A stretch of DNA of 64,000 bases from CAYOWQ01 sp964407695 (GTDB lineage: Bacteria; Planctomycetota; Phycisphaerae; Phycisphaerales; SM1A02): NCBI GenBank assembly GCA_964407695.1, contig CAYOWQ010000005.1:172934-236933 (forward strand). Reading direction: 5' to 3'. The position numbers and the translations under genes are program-made. Below the pieces are notes generated by a model that was not told the origin of the DNA, searched no databases, and saw only the letters and a program-made list of their open reading frames with translations. Below, one piece after another: positions 58,876 through 64,000 of this stretch (the stretch's first letter is position 1; each line of letters starts with the position of its first letter).

Positions 58876-60192
58876 TCAATGAACCGGGGGTGCGCCGACC
58901 CGAGACGTCAGCCGCAGCGTGCCGCCGGCCTCTGGATGGTCCGAAGCCAACCGGTCGATGAGCGAACGCAAGTCCCCCGCCGCGGCCGATCCAATCACTC
59001 TCGTGATCTGCTCGCGGGGGCACCCCCATGCAAATTCGCGGCTCGCCGATTGCAGCAGCCACTGGCACTCGACAAGGCGCTGATACTGGGGCGGAGTCAT
59101 TGATCGCTGCACTGCAAAATCGGGCACCGCCTCAAACATGGTCGCAACCTGTCGTGGCGCGAGGCTGAGCGGAATCACCTTCGAGATATCGTCCACCACG
59201 GAACCGATCCGTTTCGACAACGCGGCCGGCGCGCCATCAACCTCCGTCGCATCGGCAGCGCGGGCGATCGCGAGCATGAAGACACCTTCGGGCGTCACGA
59301 CCGAGGGAATTACCAAGGTGCGCAGCAGACCCTTGCCGCCGGGATCCTGGCGTTGGAGACTCATGGCGATCAACTGCGATGCCACTTCGGCAGCACCGCG
59401 CTCGCCGTCATCACGCAGGCGAATCCAGCGCACGATGCACGAATCATCAAGGTCCCACGTGGCGTCGAGCAACTCCGCGGGTTCGAGCCGGGGCGCTTTG
59501 GCCGCCGGAAGCGTGACGGCGCGCGGGGTGAGATCAGCGGTGAGGCGATCGAGTTCCTGATGCAGTGATGCCACGTCGACGGGTCCGATGGCCGCGAAGT
59601 GGACGGTGGAGTCGAGCGCGACGGTATCGCGCAGATACTGGAGCGCGGTGTCGGGCGCGGCGGTGTGGATCGAAGACTTGACGTCGACGGTGTCGAGGCC
59701 GTGGCGGGCGACCTGGTTCCACGCGGCGATGGCCCACTTGTGGGTGAAGCCGGTCAGCGAGGTCTGGCGCACCTCGCCGTCGATGCGCTCGCACTCGGTC
59801 TTGAGCACGGCGGGGTCAACGGTGGTGACGTGAAGCCATTTGGCGTGGCGCTCGAGCGCTTCCTTCCACTTGTCGGGATCGGCAATCGACTCAAGCCGCA
59901 TGCCGTCGCCCATGGTCTCGCCGTTGAGGGCGATGCCGGGGAGGTTCAACTCGTCGGGGTCGGTGGAGCGGATGAGCAGGTGCTCGACCAGGTGCGACCA
60001 TTGCGGGTGATTCGCGGCGTCGTTGCCGAGGTGCAGCGGGTGGAAGGTGAAGAAGGTCTCGGCCTGCGCTCCGGGAACCTCCATGGCCATCACGCGCACG
60101 CCGCAGGGGAGCTGCCAGCACGAGATTTCCGGCGGGTTCCCGGTTCCGGATGGAGTGACGAGTTGGATCGCGAGGCACAGGGCGGCGAGCAC
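58876..60192 (-). CDS. Exported M16 family zinc peptidase-like protein with intact HxxEH
   Basis: 438 residues. Hydrophobic N-terminus LAALCLAIQLVTPSGTG is signal-like. Residues 70-80 carry the inverted zinc motif HLVEH in WSHLVEHLLIRS, and about 75 residues on, KTECERIDGEVRQ supplies the third Glu. The second-domain R/Y motif is not obvious, so it may work as a single-domain-pair relative. The GTG at 60192 has GGAGGG about 7 bases upstream, preferred over a GTG five codons before. It follows purM by 28 bases and may be co-transcribed with it. Confidence 0.72.
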   Translation of the reverse strand: MLAALCLAIQLVTPSGTGNPPEISCWQLPCGVRVMAMEVPGAQAETFFTFHPLHLGNDAANHPQWSHLVEHLLIRSTDPDELNLPGIALNGETMGDGMRLESIADPDKWKEALERHAKWLHVTTVDPAVLKTECERIDGEVRQTSLTGFTHKWAIAAWNQVARHGLDTVDVKSSIHTAAPDTALQYLRDTVALDSTVHFAAIGPVDVASLHQELDRLTADLTPRAVTLPAAKAPRLEPAELLDATWDLDDSCIVRWIRLRDDGERGAAEVASQLIAMSLQRQDPGGKGLLRTLVIPSVVTPEGVFMLAIARAADATEVDGAPAALSKRIGSVVDDISKVIPLSLAPRQVATMFEAVPDFAVQRSMTPPQYQRLVECQWLLQSASREFAWGCPREQITRVIGSAAAGDLRSLIDRLASDHPEAGGTLRLTSRVGAPPVH

Positions 60193-60220
60193 GATATTTC
60201 CCTCCACGATTTCGGCGGGG

Positions 60221-61315
60221 CTAGGTGAGCTGCACCTCGCCCTTGCCCTTGGTGATTTCGCCGATGATCTTCGGCTGGGTCTTCATGCGGCGAAGCTTGT
60301 CGACGACGGCGTCGGCGAAGGCGGGGCGCACGATCAGGGTGTAGCCGATGCCCATGTTGAAGACGTTGAACATTTCGGTGGTTTCGACTCGGCCGTGCTT
60401 CTGCAGGAAGTTGAAGATGGGCGGCGGGGTCCACGCGGCGGTGTTGACGACGGCGTCGAGATTGTCGGGCAGGGCGCGGCAGATATTGCCGGGCAGGCCG
60501 GAGCCGGTGATGTGGGCCATGCCGGAGACGACCTTCTTCTTCAGGTAGCCGGCGAGCAGCTTCACGATGGGCTTGGCATAGATGACAGTGGGCTCGAGGA
60601 GGATTTCGCCGAGGGTGCGCGGGGCGAAGTCGGGGTAGATCTTGTCGAGCTTCAGGCGGGAGTCGGCGACGATCTTGCGCACGAGTGAGTAACCGTTGGA
60701 GTGCACGCCCGAGGATGCCAGGCCGATGACGACGTCGCCTTTCTTGACGCGGACGGGGTCGATGGCGCGGGAGAGCTCGACGACGCCGACGGCGAAGCCG
60801 GCGATATCGAAATCACCGGGCTGATAGATGTCGGGCATCTCAGCGCACTCGCCGCCGATCAAGGCGCAGCCGGCCAGTTCACAGCCCTTGGCGACGCCGG
60901 CGATGATGGAGGCGGTCTGCTCGGGGATGATCTTGTGGAGGCCGAGATAGTCGAGAAAGAAGAGCGGTTCCGCGCCCTGCACGATGAGGTCGTTGACGTT
61001 CATGGCGACGCAGTCGATGCCGACGGTGTCGTAGACCTTGAGGTCGCAGGCGAGCTTCACCTTGGTGCCCACGCCGTCGGTGCAGCCGACGAGGACGGGG
61101 TCTTTATAGTTGCGCTTGAAGAGTTTTTCGTTGTAGTCGAGCCGGAACATGCCGGCGAAGGCGCCGTGCTTGCCGATCACCCGCGGGCCGTGGGTGCGGC
61201 GGAGGGTGTTTTTGATGAGGTCGACCACTTTGTCGCCGGCTTCGATATCGACACCGGCCGCGGCGTAGGTGAGGGGGGTTTTGGAGGGCTTGGAGCGGGG
61301 CAGCGCCTGGGGCAT
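60221..61315 (-). CDS. purM: Phosphoribosylformylglycinamidine cyclo-ligase (AIR synthetase)
   Basis: Fifth step of purine synthesis, FGAM to AIR with ATP. 364 residues. Motifs: LTYAAAGVDIEAGDKVVDLIK, PVLVGCTDGVGTKVKLA, CVAMNVNDLIVQGAEPLFFLDY, IGGECAEMPDIY, ASSGVHSNGYSLVR and FNMGIGYTLIV. Length is normal. The 5' flank holds a tandem of about 8-bp units that include TTGACA on the coding strand. No purN or purH gene is near. Confidence 0.96.
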   Translation of the reverse strand: MPQALPRSKPSKTPLTYAAAGVDIEAGDKVVDLIKNTLRRTHGPRVIGKHGAFAGMFRLDYNEKLFKRNYKDPVLVGCTDGVGTKVKLACDLKVYDTVGIDCVAMNVNDLIVQGAEPLFFLDYLGLHKIIPEQTASIIAGVAKGCELAGCALIGGECAEMPDIYQPGDFDIAGFAVGVVELSRAIDPVRVKKGDVVIGLASSGVHSNGYSLVRKIVADSRLKLDKIYPDFAPRTLGEILLEPTVIYAKPIVKLLAGYLKKKVVSGMAHITGSGLPGNICRALPDNLDAVVNTAAWTPPPIFNFLQKHGRVETTEMFNVFNMGIGYTLIVRPAFADAVVDKLRRMKTQPKIIGEITKGKGEVQLT

Positions 61316-61340
61316 GGGAGGGAAGTGTACCCCTTGGGAG

Positions 61341-61400
61341 AGGTGTCAAGTTGTTCCCCGGGGCGAAGGTGTCGAGGTGTCAAGGTGTCGAGTTGTCGAG
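61341..61400. repeat. Tandem AGGTGTC[AG]AG microrepeat upstream of purM
   Basis: Near-identical 8-10-base units at 61341-61350, 61367-61376, 61375-61384, 61383-61392 and 61391-61400 (last one AGTTGTCGAG). On the minus strand two of them read CTTGACACC, containing a perfect TTGACA. Confidence 0.75.
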
Positions 61401-61453
61401 GGGAGGGTGATTGGGATGACGGGTGGGATGGTGTGTGCCACATGCTGTGGAGG

Positions 61454-62194
61454 TCAGGGAGGGGCGCGGCCGCTGCGGTTGGCGCGGGCGAGGGCCCGGC
61501 GCTGTTGGCGGTTGAGCGGCGAATCGGGCGGGGCGCCGGTGGAGTCGTTGGTTGATGGATGCACGTCGCCGGCGACGGATGAATGACTCGCGGTGGGCGA
61601 TTCGGCGGAGGCGCTAGACGAATTGTTGTGCGACGATTGTGCGTGTGCGTGTGGGTGCGGATTGTGGGCGGGCCGGTGGGTCGAATCGTCTTTGGGGCGA
61701 TTCGGGCGAGAAGCGGCGGGCGGCGACGCGGGCGCGGATGGAGCCGAGGCGAGTCTGCGGGCGATGGATTCGAGAGTGGCGAGACCGGAGGGGAGCCGGT
61801 CGGCGGGCTGGCGCGCGCTCTGAGCACGGGGATGCGGTTGCGCGGCGATGAGCCAGCGGGTGGTGGCGAGGATGGTGGAGCAGGCGCGGCGGGCCTCCAC
61901 GGGATGCGATTCGTGGCGGCGGGCGATGGGGGCCAGGTTTTCGAGAGCTTCGGCGACGGCCTTGAGCGCGGTGATGCGGGCCGACTGAGCGGCGAGGCGC
62001 TCGGCGGATTCGAGCCGGGCCGCGACGGCGGGGCGAGAAAGCAGGTTGATCAGAGCGTCCAGCGGGATGGCGAGTGATTCGGCGGCCTGAGGGAGGGACC
62101 ACTGAGCGAGGAGGAACGCATTGAGGGCGCGGGCTTCATCGGGATGGATGGGCGGCTCGGGGGAGGGTGGAACGACGGCCGCGGAGGCAATCAT
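61454..62194 (-). CDS. Hypothetical protein with helical N-terminus and low-complexity His/Ser/Pro tail
   Basis: 246 residues, no recognised family. Residues 15-140 are helical and Ala-rich (ARALNAFLLAQWSLPQAAESL; a possible helix-turn-helix-like segment ESLAIPLDALINLLSRPAV). Residues 150-225 are Pro/Ser/His/Asn-rich and probably disordered. The tail NRQQRRALARANRSG is basic, recalling N-R-x-Q-R-R-A motifs of nucleic-acid-binding proteins. The ATG at 62194 has no Shine-Dalgarno but a promoter immediately upstream, so a leaderless mRNA is likely. Confidence 0.6.
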   Translation of the reverse strand: MIASAAVVPPSPEPPIHPDEARALNAFLLAQWSLPQAAESLAIPLDALINLLSRPAVAARLESAERLAAQSARITALKAVAEALENLAPIARRHESHPVEARRACSTILATTRWLIAAQPHPRAQSARQPADRLPSGLATLESIARRLASAPSAPASPPAASRPNRPKDDSTHRPAHNPHPHAHAQSSHNNSSSASAESPTASHSSVAGDVHPSTNDSTGAPPDSPLNRQQRRALARANRSGRAPP

Positions 62195-62200
62195 ACGGTA

Positions 62201-62228
62201 AATGTACGGATGTTTTCAGTGAAGTCAA
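62201..62228 (-). promoter_or_regulatory. Promoter for the 61454-62194 gene, leaderless
   Basis: On the minus strand TTGACT (plus 62223-62228) and TACATT (62201-62206), 16-bp spacer. The -10 ends 6 bases before the ATG, so transcription should begin at or next to the start codon. The region is AT-rich for this genome. Confidence 0.6.
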
Positions 62229-62399
62229 GGATTCTTTTAGGGTTTTGTGCAGTATTTTTGAACCCGGGTGAATGACTTTGTTCAGAGATTTGGTTCGCGG
62301 TCCGGACCCCACCTGCTGGGAAAGGCGATTATTCCGGCGGGCGCAGCGCGAGCGTGTTGTAAGCTGTTGATGGTCTAGGGCTTAGCGGAGGTATTGGCG

Positions 62400-63656
62400 G
62401 TGCGAACGGGGATGATGTTCAACGCGGCGAGGCATGGGGCGGCGACGGCCGCGGGGGTGTTGTTGATCACAGCGGGGTCGGCGTGGGGAGGCGAATGCCC
62501 GCCGCAGTATGAGGTGTCGGCGGTGATCGAGGGCCCCAAGTGCGGCGGCATCTTTGACACGCACTTTGTCGGGAATGCGATGAACAATCTCGGCTGGGTG
62601 TGCGGCCGCTACGACCAGTGCGGCGATGGAGCGTTCAAGGAATCGTGCTATTGGACGCCGGAGACGGGCGTGGTGAAGATTCCCCGCCCGCCGGAATACT
62701 TCACCTCGGAGGCGTTTGATATCTCGGATTCGGGGTATGTGGTGGGCACGATGATCGCGACAAATCCTGCGAAGTACCGGGCGTTTCGCTATCACATCCC
62801 GACGGGGGAGCTGGTGTTCATTGAGCCGCCGATGTCGAGCTGGCTGGGCAGTGAGGGTGTGGCCGTGAACGAAAAGGGCTGGGTGGCGGGAAACGTGTGG
62901 GAGAACAACGACAACCTGTTCCGCGCGTTTCGGTGGGATGGGCGGTCGATGGAACTGGCGCTGCCGACGTATGGCAACAAGACGGTTGCGCGGTGCATGA
63001 ATGATGCGGGGTTTGCGGGCGGGTGGATGGGCGAGGCGATTACGACGGATGCCCATGCGGCGATGTTCTACGGCAGTGCGGTGACGGATCTGGGACTGGC
63101 TCCCGATTCGGACAAGGGCGCAGTCAATTCGATCAGTGATGCGGGCGTCATCATGGCGGGCTTCACGCTGCCTCGGCGGTCGACCACGAACAGCCATCCA
63201 TTCATCCTTGGCGACATCGGCTTTCTCGACCTCGGCACACCCGGTGACTGCGGCACCTGTGTTCTGTGGCAGATCAATTCAGTTGGGGATGCGACCGGTG
63301 TAGCAACAAAGTGCAGCCCCAGTCCCACGAAGCGTGGTGTGTTCTGGCGCGATGGCGAGTTTTTCTTTCTGACTGATATCGTTGTTGGCAACAAGGCAAC
63401 GATCACTGATGGGGTGGCGATCAATGAATCGGGTCAGACCCTGGCGAAGAGCAGCATGCTCGGATGGGTGGTGTTGTCGCCGTTGGTCTGCGGAACATTC
63501 GGCGATCTGAATGGCGATGGTGTGGTGGATGGTGCGGACCTTGGCTTGTTGCTGTCGGCGTGGGGAAGTGGAGGGTCGGATGCGGACTTGAATGAGGATG
63601 GCGTTGTTGACGGCGCTGATCTGGGGTTGCTGTTGAGTGCGTGGGGTGGGGAGTGA
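62400..63656 (+). CDS. Exported HAF-repeat protein with two C-terminal dockerin-like repeats
   Basis: 418 residues. Signal peptide ends GSAWGG. The body has six HAF-type units built on [AN]-[IV]-N/S-x-x-G-x-x-x-G, for example AFDISDSGYVVGT, GVAVNEKGWVAGN, MNDAGFAGGW and AINESGQTLAKS, predicted as a beta-propeller-like extracellular domain. Two identical-style dockerin repeats (DLNGDGVVDGADLGLLLSAWG and DLNEDGVVDGADLGLLLSAWG) close the protein. GTG 62400 is preferred since GGAGG is 8 bases upstream; a TTG at 62394 is too close. Likely secreted or surface-bound. Confidence 0.8.
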   Translation: MRTGMMFNAARHGAATAAGVLLITAGSAWGGECPPQYEVSAVIEGPKCGGIFDTHFVGNAMNNLGWVCGRYDQCGDGAFKESCYWTPETGVVKIPRPPEYFTSEAFDISDSGYVVGTMIATNPAKYRAFRYHIPTGELVFIEPPMSSWLGSEGVAVNEKGWVAGNVWENNDNLFRAFRWDGRSMELALPTYGNKTVARCMNDAGFAGGWMGEAITTDAHAAMFYGSAVTDLGLAPDSDKGAVNSISDAGVIMAGFTLPRRSTTNSHPFILGDIGFLDLGTPGDCGTCVLWQINSVGDATGVATKCSPSPTKRGVFWRDGEFFFLTDIVVGNKATITDGVAINESGQTLAKSSMLGWVVLSPLVCGTFGDLNGDGVVDGADLGLLLSAWGSGGSDADLNEDGVVDGADLGLLLSAWGGE

Positions 63657-64000
63657 AAGATCGACAAGTCGACAAGTCAACAGGCATGGAGGCATGGCAC
63701 CCAACGTTTCCTCTCAGCGCGGACCCTACGAACCTGCACCACCATCGAGAGTTTCAGGTTTGGTTTTTGAATAGGTGATGCTCGGCATGGCATCCGGTGT
63801 AGGGGTGGAGTTCTGTGCGCCTGTCATCAAGGCACGGCACCCGGCATTCGGCGATTGATGACGCTCGCACACACCACCCTGTTTTCCGGGGGCGGGATGG
63901 TGTGTGGCACCCGGCGATTGACGACGCTCGCACACACCACCCTGTCGGGATGGTGTGTGGCACCCGGCGATTGACGACGCTCGCACACACCACCCTGTCG
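63657..64000. other. Non-coding right edge
   Basis: After the HAF gene stop, no credible coding frame. It contains a short GTCGACAAGTC-type direct repeat at 63660-63680 and the 53-bp tandem repeat from 63836 to the edge. The neighbouring gene lies outside. Confidence 0.5.
63836..64000. repeat. 53-bp tandem repeat, cut by the window edge
   Basis: Copy 1 at 63836-63905 is 70 bases long because of two insertions. Copy 2 at 63906-63958 is 53 bases. Copy 3 begins at 63959 and matches copy 2 exactly for its 42 visible bases. Each unit begins GGCACCCGGCGATTGACGAC and contains ACACACCA...TGGTGTGT, an inverted repeat that can fold. More copies may follow beyond the edge. Confidence 0.9.

Noticed and set aside
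63836..64000. CRISPR array
   Set aside because: Repeats abut without unique spacers of constant length and there are no cas genes in the window.

Overview
The window is GC-rich bacterial chromosome, most likely Planctomycetota and probably class Phycisphaerae. This is judged from family style, not from a marker gene. Signs are exported proteins ending in dockerin-like D-x-D-G-x-[VI]-D-G-x-D-L-G-x-L-L-x-x-W-G repeats (three here), a C-terminal hydrophobic/Arg sorting-type tail at the left edge, two membrane proteins with a CPxCGY...CPEC-type zinc ribbon, a BamA/beta-barrel outer membrane, and type IV pilin-like gene clusters. There is no rRNA, IS element, prophage or CRISPR array. Three tRNAs are present: Leu(UAG), Pro(GGG) and Ser(GGA).

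0-16 kb: end of an exported protein with a terminator, prmC, a BatA-like VWA membrane protein, a beta-barrel protein, DoxX, tRNA-Leu, class II DAHP synthase, a dockerin-type protein, a DUF378 protein, an Uup-like ABC-F ATPase, a second dockerin-type protein, a HIT hydrolase, a lipoprotein, a TIGR01777 epimerase and a photolyase. 15.4-21.5 kb: a leftward cluster of membrane protein, aroB, GT39-type glycosyltransferase, a ParA ATPase carrying a C-terminal glycogen-binding (CBM48/AMPK1-type) domain, and a protein resembling a MinD/FlhG ATPase without its P-loop. The last two genes are the best candidate for an undescribed system. 21.5-26.7 kb: an ArsR-SRPBCC-DinB operon with a clear palindromic operator, then a BNR-repeat protein coupled to a MoaD/ThiS-like protein, DUF1428, DUF1328 and a zinc-ribbon membrane protein.

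27-32 kb: tRNA-Pro, tRNA-Ser, truB, lspA, a zinc-less DksA-like protein with a Lys/Ala-rich histone-like tail, and bamA. 32-42 kb: two large exported HEAT-like and TPR-like proteins, a PD-(D/E)XK-like protein coupled to a GlmM-type mutase, a PTPS-III-type 6-pyruvoyl-tetrahydropterin synthase homologue coupled to ppk1. 41.8-47.7 kb: a leftward pilus operon pilT-pilC-pilV-like-pilX-like-pilW-like, whose PilX-like member is unusually large. 47.8-58.8 kb: ribH-nusB, a TPR-sulfotransferase, an M16 homologue without its zinc motif, a pseudopilin-like protein, an enlarged RNase HII-like protein, fusA with a long leader, pdxJ, a zinc-ribbon protein with pentad repeats, a cyclase-family hydrolase and a small exported protein. 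58.9-64 kb: an M16 peptidase with an intact zinc motif, purM, an Ala/Pro/His-rich protein, a HAF-repeat dockerin-type protein and a 53-bp tandem repeat running off the right edge.

Genes are packed tightly. Many neighbours overlap by 1-4 bases (ATGA, GTGA, TTGA, TAATG), which implies translational coupling, and convergent genes often overlap at their 3' ends. Several transcription-unit-leading genes have no ribosome binding site but a -10-like box 6-8 bases before the start codon, suggesting leaderless mRNAs. Start codons were chosen from Shine-Dalgarno motifs, overlaps, signal peptides and these boxes. Family assignments rest on motifs read by eye.
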